64,000 nt of DNA from Takakia lepidozioides (lineage: Eukaryota > Streptophyta > Takakiopsida > Takakiales > Takakiaceae). Position numbers and translations under genes: made by a program. Shown one piece after another: positions 1 to 13,984 of this stretch. Every line of letters begins with the position of its first letter. Within the stretch, counting starts at the first letter, position 1. The stretch lies in contig CM060732.1 in the NCBI GenBank assembly GCA_030704615.1, positions 15,066,001 through 15,130,000 on the forward strand. The letters run 5' to 3'. Below the pieces are notes generated by a model. It had not been told where the DNA came from. It saw only the letters and a program-made list of their open reading frames with translations, and did not search any database.

Positions 1-2000
1 TTGCGGCTGGGGTACTTTTAGCTGGAGCGACAGTTAGGAAAGCAGGCCGGTTAAGCCATTAGCAGGCATGCTACACTAGCAGCCTGGTGCGGCCGGGGCC
101 TAATAATGTTATCCCTATCATGGCCAACATGTCTTAGACCGGCGGAAGGAGATCTTGCATGAAACCTATTGCAAAGTGTTGTAAATGGTAATCTCCATAA
201 GCCTCAACTTTGGGGAAACTTTGCAGTACTCCAGGTCTTCCAAGCTTCGATAGCCTTTGTGAGCACACCCCACATTCAAGATGTCAACCATAATACTTCA
301 CAAATGCTTGAGGTTGCAAACTTAGTGAGGGTGACGAGTAAGAACACTGCACATGCTAACGTATATGATGTCCTGTTCGCATAGGTTTTGCACTGAGGTA
401 TACTATGAATGCTCTGGATGGACTCTCCTCCATGTCTTGGTACTTGCAACCCATCCACATTCATTCCAGCAGTCCATCGCATCACTTGTACATCCCTCAC
501 AAGGTCAAATCACGGGAACACTGTTCCAAAGCTACTATGCACGGAGTTTCAACATAGACATGATCTACCACTGGAGTCTGATTAGAAGTGCTGTGGTGTG
601 TCGGATTGAGTGTTGGAGGTGTTCATCTTGATTGGTGGTCTGAATTGTGCAGGACAGACTACACTAGAGATCAGCTCATAAGTGAGCTGGCAAATGGAAC
701 CAAGGTGTTGTTCTGGATGGGCCGACAATCCCGCTGCTCCACATTGCTTTAAGCACCAATGGCCTCCTGTCTCTATCAGGCTGCATCCTCAGGGCTCTGC
801 AGCCGTGCCCCGAAGGAGTGCAGTTCGGACTTGGAAGCCAACCGAGTGTGCCCAACTGAGCGTGCCTGTAGCCCCCCACCCATTGCGATGCCAATGGGAG
901 ACAATTTTCTAGGTTGGGGGATGCCAAAACGCATCAAAATTGAATAATGGTCTCATACAAAAGGAAGCCAATGCTATGGACAGCGACCCATCGTCACAAA
1001 AGTAGAGGGCACACCTCAGCACAAAAAATAAGAGGCGATAGAGCTGATGCTGCGGTAAGCATCCATTTCTCAGTGAAACATGATTCCTCTTCTACGAGCT
1101 CTAGTCCTACATCTTGCTTGCCTTCCGACTCCTCCTCATCGGTGTGCAGCGTTCTCAACGAGGCAGATAGTTTACCGGGGATCAATTCTTCAAAGTGCAA
1201 CCCAGATGATGGGCGGTAATGCAATGGATGATTTCTGACGAGGCCCCTAAGCGACAGCAAGGAGGAGCAGTTATGTGAAGAACTTGCAGCTGCAGCACGG
1301 GACAACGTACTTCTGCATCCCAGCGCAGCTGTTGCCTGTAAAGCCAATACGGCCATCTTGAGCACTTCTGCAATGCGGGGCAGTGCAGAGGTGTTTTGCA
1401 GGCTTCTGTGAGAGATCTAGAAACGAGCTATGGCGATGGAAAGCGTGGCTGGGCCGGGCCCAACACCATCATCCAGGCACTGGTCCTGGACAATACCATG
1501 ATACCTGCATCTCCATCGTCTTTCCAATCAGTACAGGAGCACACTCTACCTCTTCCACGCGTGGCGTCATTGCATTTGCAGCCGCGAAAGCCTATAGATC
1601 ATCATGTGCCAAATGTCCTTTGTGGAGTCTAGGTACTCGCAAAGAACGTGGGGACCCAGCTCGAGCCTCACAAACCTTGAGGCAAAGGAACCCACGAGAC
1701 CCAGTTACCGCAATTTTCTTGTAGTCTGCAGAGGGTGGGTAACCCCATACTATAATGCCGCTTGTAATGGCTATTTCCAATTTTGTTGTAGGATCCCCTG
1801 TATTCTAAAGAGGGCCCCAGTTCGGAGATGGAAACTTATCTGGCAGGGAAAGACAAAGCTGTGGTGGATTAAGAGGAACAAGGGGGAATTGGGTGTGGCA
1901 CATAAGCAGATCCTAGTGCTGGAACCACAAGCAACCATATTTTTCACCTGCTTTCTGTAGTTGAGGTTCAATCTTAGAGAAGTGCACTTGTAAGTTACCT
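1..2000. other. Stretch without a confident gene
   Basis: Mixed-composition DNA with short open frames on both strands. Between about 700 and 860 the plus strand has a readable 50-residue stretch, but no family could be assigned and no splice model closes. Apart from the possible minus-strand exon at 994-1365 and the start of the gene ending at 2489, nothing here can be supported. Confidence 0.4.
994..1365 (-). CDS. Possible first exon of a mitochondrially targeted protein
   Basis: An open frame of about 120 codons begins MLKMAVLALQ and is rich in Ala, Ser, Leu and Arg with almost no acidic residues for the first 60 positions, as in a mitochondrial presequence. An acidic stretch (DEEESEG) follows, then a hydrophobic segment (LTAASALSPLIFCAEV). 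A GT donor candidate follows that segment. The layout resembles a small inner-membrane subunit such as a succinate dehydrogenase anchor, but this is only an impression from composition. No downstream exon was found towards position 1. It could be a chance frame. Confidence 0.25.
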   Translation of the reverse strand: MLKMAVLALQATAALGCRSTLSRAAAASSSHNCSSLLSLRGLVRNHPLHYRPSSGLHFEELIPGKLSASLRTLHTDEEESEGKQDVGLELVEEESCFTEKWMLTAASALSPLIFCAEVCPLLL

Positions 2001-2114
2001 ATGTTGAAAATGGACAATGATCATCAAACATGACACTACTAATGCTGGCTAGGATTGACAAGTAGACATTGTGTATTGAATTATACCATGTTCTTCCTCT
2101 TGCTACAAATACAG

Positions 2115-2489
2115 GAGACGCCTCTGCATGGCATACCATAAATAAGTGGTATTGTTTACTCATGGAAATCAACTCACGCAAAACAGAACGTAGTCCATTG
2201 AGATATGCTAGATTCGAACCTAATGGACAAGCTCAAGGTAAGCCAGTATGCAATTGAGCTGCGATACTGAAAATCTGCTGGTTGAGGATAAGGGGTCAGG
2301 GTTCAGAATTTTCACTCTAGGTGGCTCTGAACAGCACAATCAAAACTCTAAACCACTTATAGAACCAATCGTTCTCCCTGCAGAGTTACAGTGGAAAGGC
2401 ATCATCCCGAAGATGAGGTCCCATATGCTCAGTGGCTGATCCACCAGGACCCCTTTCACCATTCAGACTCACAAGGTTACAGTATTTGA
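2115..2489 (+). CDS. Last two exons of an unrecognised plus-strand gene
   Basis: Exon 2115-2237 follows a CAG acceptor and ends at a GTAAGC donor. It encodes DASAWHTINKWYCLLMEINS and continues to PNGQAQ. Exon 2386-2489 joins in phase (1+2) and encodes VTVERHHPEDEVPYAQWL..., ending in TGA at 2487-2489. Together they give about 75 residues of ordinary globular composition with no internal stop. The gene ends about 120 bp from the stop of the convergent capping-protein gene. I do not recognise the family; upstream exons were not resolved. Confidence 0.45.
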
Positions 2490-2611
2490 CAGCCATCAGC
2501 CTCTTTGTGGATGCTATCGAACGAAAATCAAAGTGACCTCACTAGCATGCTCGCTGATCAAGTAGCACCATATGGAAATGTGGGGTAGGCATGCCTAGAA
2601 AGCAGGATGCC

Positions 2612-5600
2612 TCAACGTGAGCGTGCGATGTCATTCACAATACTCTGCTGAAGGATTTGCCTTGTGAGTGAGGTGGCACTCAGCACTCCCAATGGTTCAT
2701 GCAGGGTGAATACCACCTCCTTGGTCTTGCCAAAATACACCTGCACCACACTCAGTTTCCCAATTGAACTTTAAGCGTCATCAAACTGTGAGATTGAGCT
2801 TCTACTTGTACAATTGTTCGATATTTCACTACAACATGCATTTGACCTTGTTTTGGACACATTTGAAATTGAAGTGAATGCATTGTATTGAACTACTTAA
2901 TACATGTAAGTGGATATAATTGGTGACCTAAGGCCGATCAGGTCCTTCATAGTAGTGCCAGTGTGAAGAACCTGGTCATACTCAGTAACACCCATTCTTG
3001 GATTTTGTGTCATGGAACTTGAATTCAATAGTTTCCGAGATTTTGAAAAACTTACATATCAAGCTCAAGCTGTTCTGGACATGGAACATTACTGCAATAT
3101 TAGCTCTGACAGTCTTCAGCTAGACTTGTAATCTTTAATAGAGCAGGCTACTTTGACATCACCAGATCAAGCTGTGTCATCAAGACTTCCAGAGTCGAGT
3201 GAGAGAGGTGACCTGATCCAGCCCATTACGCAGTTTACTTTCCATCTCCTCCACCATGCGGCCCATGTTACACAAATGCCCATCCCCACATGAAAGATCT
3301 GCCTCCATCTGCACCACCCTTTCCTCATCTGTAAACTAGGATACTCCGAGAAAATTAATTTTATTTTCTACGAGAGAATACTCCAGCTATTAGTAAGTTT
3401 AACAACTGTTGCAATATTTACACTGCATGAGCATGCTAGCTCCCCATACATTGAATGACTCGAGGTCTTGGAGAAGCCATTTCCTCCAACAGAAGAGTGA
3501 GGGTGCTGAATACCTGACGGGTGATTGAGCCTGAAAGACTGAAGGAGCCGGATGTCTGGTCAGCCGTGGTGAGAGCTAGCATTATAGTGCTTGTCAAACA
3601 ATAGTGCACTAACCCCTCTTCTTCTTCTCCTACCTGACTAGCCCACCCCACCCACCATTATTAACTCTGTTACTATACCAAAGAGGTTAAAAAAAGACGA
3701 ATACAGTTCAAAGCAGTCTTTAGTACTCCTGAAGTCGGTGAGGGCCCCTATCAATTGGCCCATATACACTTCATTGGCACAGAAAATATGCCTGAGGCAG
3801 TGAGCTTATTTCTTCTGGACATCGTAGTTCTGAAAAACCAAGATGACCAGTTCACCGAGGATAGTGGAAAAGGTAATAACCTCAATCACGTGGATGGCAT
3901 CCCAGTGCCCCTGCTGCAGAAGGCCACGGCGCCCATCTGCTGTACCTGACCCATCTGCAACCTCCATGGTTACCTATCTTCGTCAGTCAGTCTGCCTGCT
4001 TATATAAAACCATCTGACGTAGTAAGATTATGATTATTATGAAGTACAGTGGTTGTGGATATCACCCTAGTTGGGCTGAGTGAAGAGGTAAAGATACCCA
4101 ACCTTGCACGGAACTGCAAAGCTAGGTTACAAACTAACAAGCTTTCATTGCCAAACACTTGCCATAAAGAAAAGTCAACTACTGACATTCATTCTAAAAA
4201 CTGTTGGGAAAATAGGCAGCACATACCCTTCTTTATGAGGACACAAGCTACAAAGCCTCCCCCATTTTCAGGCTCCCAAAGGTAAACTGATGACATTCCA
4301 CCTTCATAATACCTGCCACACATGCCTTACGACTCTGTCACAAGTCTGATGGGCGACGCAGTTCCAAACTTGTTGCATGCCAGTGCTTACAAACCAGAAC
4401 TGTGAACGATGCACTTATGGCCAGTGGAGAAGGCCGTGTAGAATGTAGTGGAAGGTGATAAAGACTCTCACATTTGCTAGAAAAGAACAGAGCAATGTGA
4501 AACTAAACAGCATGGCAGTTGCTACTCAATGATATGCAACAAGAAGAGAAGGGAAGTTAAGGACCTCACTGGTCACGGTAAATAGAAAAGACCTCGTTTG
4601 CCTCTTGCTCAAGCTTCCGCAATTCTGGAGACGGCTGCACACCATCCTCCAGCTCAGGCATATACTTGCTGGACCATGGAGATCTGCTCATGTGATAACC
4701 AGCTATTTCTTAGATAGTCTACCCAATGGACAACCAGCACACATTCTAGTAGGGTTTCCAGGTGTTTTCTGTGCAATGAGGTGGTAAGTCACAGTGTGCA
4801 GCTACTACTACAAGCCACACATCCTTTCCCGTCCAACTATACAGGCCCCCCCTGCTTGAAAGTCGAAAAATAACTAGGTTAATTTTGTACTTCTCAGTGT
4901 ATTTTCAGCATTTGGCAGAATTGGCAAAGTCCTAGGCCTGTTGAATTAAGGGCAGCGCAATATACTACCTGTAGGAATCACCATCACGATTGTAATCACA
5001 TAGGAGAAACTGCTTGCCATGTTCTTCATCCCAAGCCACCTAATCTCAAGCAACAGACAAATATCATCACCACAGCATGTCAGCCTTGTGCACGCTTCTA
5101 ACCCGCTTCTAGTACAAGAGACTCTTCCCACCACGGATAGAGAGAAGACTCCGGCCGAGGCCTGCGTAAATAAGAGCCTCCACAAGAGGTAATAAGATCC
5201 ACTCTATCCCCAGGCAATTTCAAGATGCCCTATCTGTTCAGCATTCCGATAGGGACCTCTTGGAAGTCTATGCCTGCACTACGCGCGAGTAAGCAGCTTG
5301 CAAGCTGGTCATCAGAAATGAGAACTCCTCTTCCACGAAGATACCTGCTCCTTCAGATTCTGCAGCCTAATAGTGATAAAGATTCCTCCAAAGATGAGCA
5401 TTCGAGATGTGTAGTCCCCTGTGCTGGCACGCTTCCTCTCCTGAGATGTAGATCTGGACATGGTGAAGACAGACACCCAAAAGAGAGAGAGAGGGAGAGA
5501 GAGCTTGAGAATGGGAAGGACCTGGAGAGGCTGGTCAACACGAGAGAGAAGTTCCGGAGAGTTAGCGGGCATCAATCCCACCAAGGAGGCCAATGCTTGC

Positions 5601-5650
5601 TGCGACTGAGACGGGGGCATTCGTCGCATTAGATCCATGGCGGCCTCCAT
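2612..5650 (-). CDS. CPB: F-actin-capping protein subunit beta, eight exons
   Basis: Exons on the minus strand: 5522-5650, 4969-5039, 4570-4683, 4227-4312, 3881-3936, 3514-3633, 3213-3323 and 2612-2740. Joined, they give an uninterrupted 271-residue protein, the usual length for CapZ beta. It starts [13 protein letters not shown] and carries the family landmarks [12 protein letters not shown] (across the exon 2/3 junction), [34 protein letters not shown] and VYFGKT. CapZ beta pairs with an alpha subunit and caps actin barbed ends in the cytoplasm, with its C-terminal tentacle contacting actin. All introns are GT-AG. Exon 1 uses CAG|GTCCTT, a poor donor, and exon 7 uses the second of two nearby AGs, needed to hold the frame. 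The start ATG lies in a GGCCATGG context. Confidence 0.95.
3936..3942 (-). promoter_or_regulatory. NAGNAG tandem splice acceptor of CPB exon 5
   Basis: Reading the minus strand, the intron ends in CAGCAG. Using the distal CAG gives IKKDG, the usual residues of the family, while the proximal CAG gives KKADG with one extra residue. Both keep the frame, so the gene could make two isoforms differing by one amino acid. Confidence 0.5.
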
Positions 5651-5879
5651 GGCCGGCTGGCTGGGTCTCACAGTTGCTTCTTTACCTGACTTGCTATTCC
5701 GCTGCAACAGTGTCCCATAAGCATGACATACAACAACCGATATCCTACAAACCCTTCTACTTAACAGCTTCTCTGCCCACTTTGTTCGCCAACCCATCAA
5801 CCTGCAAAGACTGCCCCTTCACTTCTTCTCAGCTTCTGCGATGTCCGTCCGTCCGTCCGTCCTAGGTAGCTTGTCCTTT

Positions 5880-6240
5880 TTCATCAGGGGGAGGACTTAA
5901 ATCCAAAGCTTTGGAGATTGGCTAGCTAGCTTTTGTGTGATAGTCTGTTTTCCTCAATGCTACGTGTGTCGTCCCTATCGATAGGCTTCAGGACATGTAG
6001 GAAGCAATGGCTAGAGACTGTTGCATACATACAGCAACATTACATACATATGCTGACAACATGAATAATCCTTGTCACTCGCAGCCAGTAAATGTCTAGG
6101 ATTTTGCAGACTATTTCAAGTTAGAAGAAGCACTTGCATAAGCCGGAACGCTGCTGTGATGACTATACCTAAACCAGTTGAACAGGAAAAGGTTTCACTA
6201 AACGGTCTCACCTAAGTAGTTAACATTAAATTTGGCTTTG
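5880..6240. other. Spacer between CPB and the coiled-coil gene
   Basis: The spacer lies between divergent genes: CPB reads left from 5650 and the coiled-coil exons read right from 6245. A (CCGT)n run sits near 5846-5866. Both promoters presumably lie here, but no TATA box could be assigned with confidence. Confidence 0.3.
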
Positions 6241-6244
6241 GCAG

Positions 6245-7290
6245 GAGGTGGAGGCAGAGCGGAATGCAGCCATGGACTGCTTTGCACATCTGGAGGCTGA
6301 CTATGCCAGGGAGAATGTCCAGCTGAAGGAGGCAAAGGTAAGAATGTACTCAGAAGACGTTGTTTGCTGTAGCCTTGTGGCCATAGACCCCGCACCCAGT
6401 TTGGCTGGAACAAGGCAAAGGTAAGAGAGAGTGAACAGGAGCGAGATAGATAGAACACGGGGGAAAGGTTAGTGCTGGATGGAGACAGAAAGAGAGGTCC
6501 TTGAATCTTCAAATCCTGAGACACACAAGGTTTCTTGTAGGATGCCCTATAAGCTGTATTTGGGGCGCTAGCTTGGCAAAAGCAAGGGTGGAGGAGCTGG
6601 AGAACAAGACATGGACATTGCAAGATTGTGTAGCCAGGAAGCAGCAGCATGTGGAGTCATTGCAGGCCCTTGCAGAGAGCTCTAAGAAAAAGATAGATGC
6701 TTGCCGGGATGCTGCCAAGGCTCTGTTGACCAAGGTGTGTCATTTGTCTTCCTCATGTTCAAAGGTTTTGGTCGCTTGAGGCTGCCAACTTAAATGTTGT
6801 GGTGGTTAGATTTGTGTTGGTATATGATTGTGGTGAATGCACGACTCAAGCTTACAACGGCCTCTGATTCTACGTTGTGGAATGCAGCCATTCAGGAGGC
6901 CTCCTTGCTGGAAGAGATTGCATGCCTGAAACGAGCTCCAGAGGCAACAGAAAGAGACCTGCATACTACTCAGGCAAAACTGATCGCAAACCCAGCTGTT
7001 CCTTGGACCATCTCTGCTGCACAATATAGTCGCTTCTGGCATCTAGCTGTGTAAAGAAAGAAAGAATAGTAGGCTGGTCTTACCAGGAGAAGTGTGATGT
7101 GACTATGGATATCAGGGTGTGGGTTCTTCTGAGCAGGCAGAGGTGGAAGCAACACTTGAAGTTGTGGCACTGCGAGCTCGTGTAGCAGAATTGGATCACC
7201 TACAAGAAAGCCAAGGATGATGCTGTTTACCTAAGAAAACAGAAGAGGGGCAAGCTCAAAAGGCCAGTGTTCTTAATTATTTATTTCTGC
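6245..7290 (+). CDS. Multi-exon coiled-coil protein of unknown identity, partial
   Basis: Several plus-strand exons read as heptad-rich, Glu/Lys/Ala/Leu-rich helix. Exon 6245-6337 (CAG acceptor, GTAAGA donor) encodes EVEAERNAAMDCFAHLEADY... Exon about 6572-6734 encodes AKARVEELENKTWTLQDCVA... Exon from about 6852 encodes AIQEASLLEEIACLKRAPEA..., and near 7140 follows AEVEATLEVVALRARVAELD. A nine-codon exon ASITQLKEK may follow at 7711-7737. Exon phases do not all fit and a frame break occurs near 7190, so exons are missing from the model or the copy is decaying. No catalytic domain was recognised; a cytoskeletal or scaffold role is only suggested by the coiled coil. Confidence 0.45.
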
Positions 7291-8299
7291 TCTGAGACTT
7301 CAGCTGAATTGTTATTTTGCTTCATAGGGAGGTCCTTGTGTGGAACACATACATACGTCTAGTCTCAAATATTGACTGCTCAAGGATCTGACATTGAACG
7401 TGTTCTACAATCTACAACTTGTAATTCCGGTGGATGCAAATTTCTTTCAGTCTGTCTATGGGGGACCCCACCTAAAAGCCTTGCAGTGGCAGGTTTCCCC
7501 TCTTGACAATCTTGGCTTGGAGTCTTTCAGAGAGGTGTGGTTGAAAGAGAAGTCCAGACTGTACCAGGTGCTTTTCCTCGCAGCGTAGAACTTTATTTGG
7601 GCTGCATGTACATCTTCCAAATGCTTGCAACCTTGTGAGTTCAGGATTTGAACAACATCCAAAACTAAGACGTCTATCATAGCTTCGTAATTGAAGTATT
7701 CACATTGTAGGCCTCCATCACTCAATTGAAGGAGAAGGTTAGTTAGTACAGGTCTTCAAAGACCGAGGTACAGCAAAAGTCTGCAACTGCCAAGTTTGAG
7801 ATTGGTTGGTTCTTGTTATTCCATTTGTTTTAGAACCGGCCTTGAATGTTGTTGACAGGGAATGACAGCAAACTCACTAAATGTGCGGACCAGTCGATTT
7901 GAGTTACAAAAGGGGAGCAGGCTTGCATGGCTTTGGACCCGTGATGATGTCATTCCAATAGAACCTGGGCTTCTATCCCGGCGCTCACTTGTGATTTTTG
8001 CTTACGTTCTGGCACTCCATTTCATGGTAATTACATGTCCAAAATGCACATCTGTGGAGCCTAACTTTACTACTTTACTAATCTTGTGAATTTGGCATCT
8101 CTAGGTTTGGTTCAGATTCTATCTTACTGTCGTCATCATCATTCTTTTTTCACCATCATTTTTGCCCTGGATGCAGGTTGTGGTTTCTTACACCTCCAGC
8201 CGTCAATCACCCTATGAGTGGTTGATGCCCTTGTCAAATACCACAACTGCGCAGTACGACACTAAAAGTGCTGTGTGCAAAAGATGACAACTCAAGACA

Positions 8300-9000
8300 A
8301 CTTTTTTATGTTTACCAGGAGGCTCTGTAAGTTCACTGGATGTTAGACTTTACATTGTCTAGTAAAGTACATTTACAACAAACAACATTACACTGTAATA
8401 TTCACCAAATCCTCAGCTGAATGGCTTTACCACGTAGGGCATTCTATTGTCCATCCACTACAGTAATGTCACTAGCCTACTTATGAACAAGCCACTTCAA
8501 AATGGTAATAAACAGCATGTAGGTTCCTTAAAACAAGTTTGATTGCAACAGACTTCCAGTCGCACAAGAATTTGAGACTTCAGATCAATGCAATCAATGC
8601 AATAGTAACGATGGTGACGAGAAGACCAAGGAAACAGGTCATACAGACCATAAATTGTTGGTTGGAACAAAATCTTTCTCCCTCCATCAGAAGACCACTT
8701 GCCCTTCACCTAATGAAGTATGCCAGATGTAGAAGAACAGATCTTGTTAAAGGACCACTAACAGTTCATGCTGTATAATCCACAACCATTGAATTAATGG
8801 ATGGTAAGAGATGCTTTGTTATGGGGCCATTTCCGACATTACCGTCTTAGAGTGTGGGACATGGCGAACCACCATGGAAAGGACAACACAATTGAGTCAT
8901 AAAGGGAAAAACACTTTGTCAATTTGAACATCCAACATTGCGCTTGCGATGTCCACTGCAACAGGGGCAAACATACCCAAATTCTCTTAATAACCAAAAA
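8300..9000. other. Stretch without a recognised gene, upstream of the eS12 stop
   Basis: A/T-rich sequence with one plus-strand frame of 79 codons (8539-8778) of no recognisable family. The right part must include the eS12 3' untranslated region, transcribed leftward from 9007. Confidence 0.3.
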
Positions 9001-9006
9001 AAGAGC

Positions 9007-11145
<2,139 letters not shown>

Positions 11146-11480
11146 TGTGATTTTTAAGCAAGGAAGAAACTGCCTGCCTGCACAGAGAAATTGGCACTGT
11201 GAATACATTAGAGCGAAAGTGCGGCCACACATGCTTTTCGAATTTTGATTGACAAACACTCAACCTTGAGGGAGAATCTAGCAGACACGAGAGACACGGA
11301 GCACATAAGTCCCATCGGCAACTTCCCCAAGTAATAATCAACAAAACTACAGGAAATTTCACAATCACAGGCTGATATTGAATGCAGAAAACCTAGTACC
11401 GCAGGAGAGAGCGAGACTTACTTGAGGTGGTGTGAGGCAGTGGCTTCGTTCAGCGCTGGTGCGAGCGAGAGAGACAAAGG
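11146..11480 (-). promoter_or_regulatory. eS12 5' leader with probable leader intron
   Basis: Upstream of the ATG the minus strand shows a pyrimidine-rich tract and a CAG acceptor about 40 bases before the start codon. A perfect GTAAGT donor lies at 11416-11421, so the 5' untranslated region is probably split by an intron of about 240 bp. Leader introns close to the start codon are common in ribosomal protein genes of plants. The transcription start would lie near 11440-11500; no TATA box is evident. Confidence 0.5.
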
Positions 11481-11717
11481 TGTTGGATTAGGGCAGGAGG
11501 CGGCCTTTCTAGGATTCATTTAACCGTGGGTTCCATGGAACCTAACCATAGCCAGTTTCTATTCTGTAAATAGACGAATGAATTTAATGGATGAATGCGC
11601 AATGGCCACCTTCTTCTGAAGTTTCTCTCTCTCTCCGAGGTTCTTCTCTCGATGAGCAGCTTGAGAAACAGTGACTATGGCAGGCAGACGCTGCTTTTGT
11701 CTCTAGGTGTGTGTATA

Positions 11718-11812
11718 GGAGAAGGGTCTCTCTTGAGACCCTTCTGGAATTTTCGGTACCCCCCCCACGGGTACCTCAAATCTCGGAAGGGTCTCAAGAG
11801 AGACCCTTCTCC
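11718..11812. repeat. 95-bp hairpin with self-palindromic arms
   Basis: GAGAAGGGTCTC at the left and GAGACCCTTCTC at the right pair as ends of a 26-bp near-perfect inverted repeat. Each arm is itself a palindrome (AAGGGTCTC ... GAGACCCTT). The 40-bp loop includes a C8 run. It lies directly upstream of the eS12 leader. Confidence 0.85.
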
Positions 11813-11815
11813 GGC

Positions 11816-11942
11816 GTAAAGAACCATGATATTTTTAGTACCTTCTAGCCACCGTAAGGTATTTTGCGGCAAGGACCTTACGGGGCCTTCTGCACTATAG
11901 ATGACCTAAAATTGAACTAAGAAAAATATCACGGTTCTTTAC
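11816..11942. mobile_element. 127-bp MITE with GTAAAG terminal inverted repeats
   Basis: The left end GTAAAGAACCATGATATTTT and the right end AAATATCACGGTTCTTTAC are terminal inverted repeats of about 24 bp with one mismatch and one indel. The centre also folds (CCGTAAGGT / ACCTTACGG). No coding capacity. The ends resemble those of the element at 13095-13267. Confidence 0.75.
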
Positions 11943-12240
11943 GTGTAGGGTAAGGGCCTCACGCAAGGGCTGTCACAGGTTAAAGCCACTGGAACGAGGC
12001 CGGAGCCCGAGTGACTAGTGGCACAAACGTGTGACGGCCCGCACGCAGGGCCCTTAAACGTTCCTTAAAAAAATCCCCACCACGTGTCCCTTCTTTTAGG
12101 CCCCCAGATTTCTTTTAGGCTTCTTTCCCCCGCTGCGGCATCTTCTTTGCTTCCCCCTCCTTTGGTTCGTCTGATCTCGGAAAGATGCTAGAAAGACGTT
12201 GGAAAGGCGCGAAAATGGGGGAATGGTGGCAGGAGTGACC

Positions 12241-12762
12241 TTACGGGATGGAACGTCACTCCGCAAATTTCGGTTACGTTCCATCGCATAATTCAACTGC
12301 TCCGGGGGGCGTTAGGTATAAGCCAACTGGAAATACAAAGGATTTTATTAGCAACGTTTACGGAGGGGACAAGACGATTATTATGGCGTCCCGTTTGCAT
12401 TGCACCTGTGGCAGGAACAACCAATTTGCACTTCTCACGTGTGATGGGTTGAGGTATGACTCGGGCCAAGTCCCCACGTGTGGCCTAGATGCACGTAAAG
12501 GATTTTGGGGGCAGATTATGCCTTTTTTGAGGCAAATTAAGAAGCAGAAGATTGTCGCTCCACGGCGCTGGCGCATTCTGCATTCCTAATGGGCAATTTG
12601 ACTCTCCTAATCGGCTGTTTGACTTTTAGCTCATTATGGCATGTAGCCAATCACAGGCCTCGCATAATCTGCCCCCAAAATTTGTTTATGCACGTTCTCT
12701 AGTACGTAATTTGCTTTGGCTCGAAATTCGGGCCTTTTCGGGGGTCATTTTATATCCCGTAA
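12241..12762. mobile_element. Foldback element with nested inverted repeats
   Basis: TTACGGGAT at 12241-12249 is inverted at 12754-12762 (ATCCCGTAA). Inside, 20 bases at 12502-12521 (ATTTTGGGGGCAGATTATGC) are perfectly inverted at 12662-12681. Open frames here are on both strands and are mirror images through the repeats; no protein domain is evident. Confidence 0.55.
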
Positions 12763-12969
12763 AGAACTAGGGCTGATTTCTCTTTGTAAATTTCTGCATG
12801 TTATACAGCGTAACAGCCAGCCACACAATTACCAGTGCATTACACGAGTGTGTAATGCACACCTGCAACATTTCTATATCTTTACCTCCACGATCTTTTC
12901 TCACATGAAGCTACTAGCGGGGAGAAAGGATAAAGGAACGATGAAAAGAAAAGAAGTCATCCTATATGT

Positions 12970-13395
12970 TTACGCAAGGTAACGCCCCTCCTGTCGGGCA
13001 TTCGCAAATTTTCGGGCCTTCCCCTTGGGCTATCGCCCTTGGCGTCAGGCCCTTAAATCTGGGAATGCCCCCCACTCAAGGCATTACCCTATACGTAAAG
13101 CACCGTTCAGATTTTTCCTTAGTTATTTGACGCCCCTCCCGATGCAGAAAATAGGCTCCAGCATCGGACGCATCTTACGAATCGCGTAAGATCCTCCCAG
13201 CTTGGTCGGGCGCATCTTGCGCTTTGTAAGATGCGTCTTGCCAGGAAAAATCTGAACGGTGCTTCACGAAAGGGCAGGCCCCAGCCCGCGGGCGTTCTGC
13301 GATTTTCGGGCTACTAGCCTCGGGCTAATGCCCTCGGCAGCCAATCCTCAATCGCGGAACACCCTCGGGCTGGGGCCTTCCCTATCGCATAATCT
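12970..13395. mobile_element. Two hairpin units flanking a 173-bp MITE
   Basis: The MITE at 13095-13267 has 25-bp ends beginning GTAAAGCACCGTTCAGATTT and closing with AAATCTGAACGGTGCTTCAC. It separates two further imperfect hairpins, about 12975-13090 and 13270-13390, each GC-rich with arms containing GGGC and GCCC blocks. This looks like insertion of one foldback element into or beside others. Confidence 0.65.
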
Positions 13396-13984
13396 GCCAT
13401 CATAATATGTCGGCCACCTTTTGATGACTTTTTTAGTTTTGGTAGTTTATATCATGCCACCACTTACTAGGACTAATTTTGACACCTCTAACTAATATGA
13501 TTATGGTTGTACACATCTTATAGTATAGAACTGATACTTCATTGAATGCTTAAGATAGTACATGTGCACTCCAGTTCACTGCTATTAGAGAAAGTTAGCA
13601 CAAAATAATTTCATGTGCGGTACATACTACAAATCAATGTCTTGATCACTGTGGGCTACTTGCTTAGGGCAAACTTCGATCATTACAAGTCGTCCTAATC
13701 ATTGTGACCTGATGCTCGGTACTTCTATCAGCACAAATTGTCTTCTATCAGCACTATTTGCCATATCGATATAGTGCTCTTGGCCCGATAAAATCTCGAT
13801 CGCTTATTATGCTTGGATAAAAATTCACTGTTCACATCCAACTAGATATTGAAGGTGCAATTATGACAATTACTGAATGATGTACCGATTTTGGCATTTT
13901 CAATTCTGGAGTTCTCAATCCGACAACCAAGATGTGCTGTAAGTAAAAAGAGAGGGGCCTACAACCCATGACAATCCATCCAGC

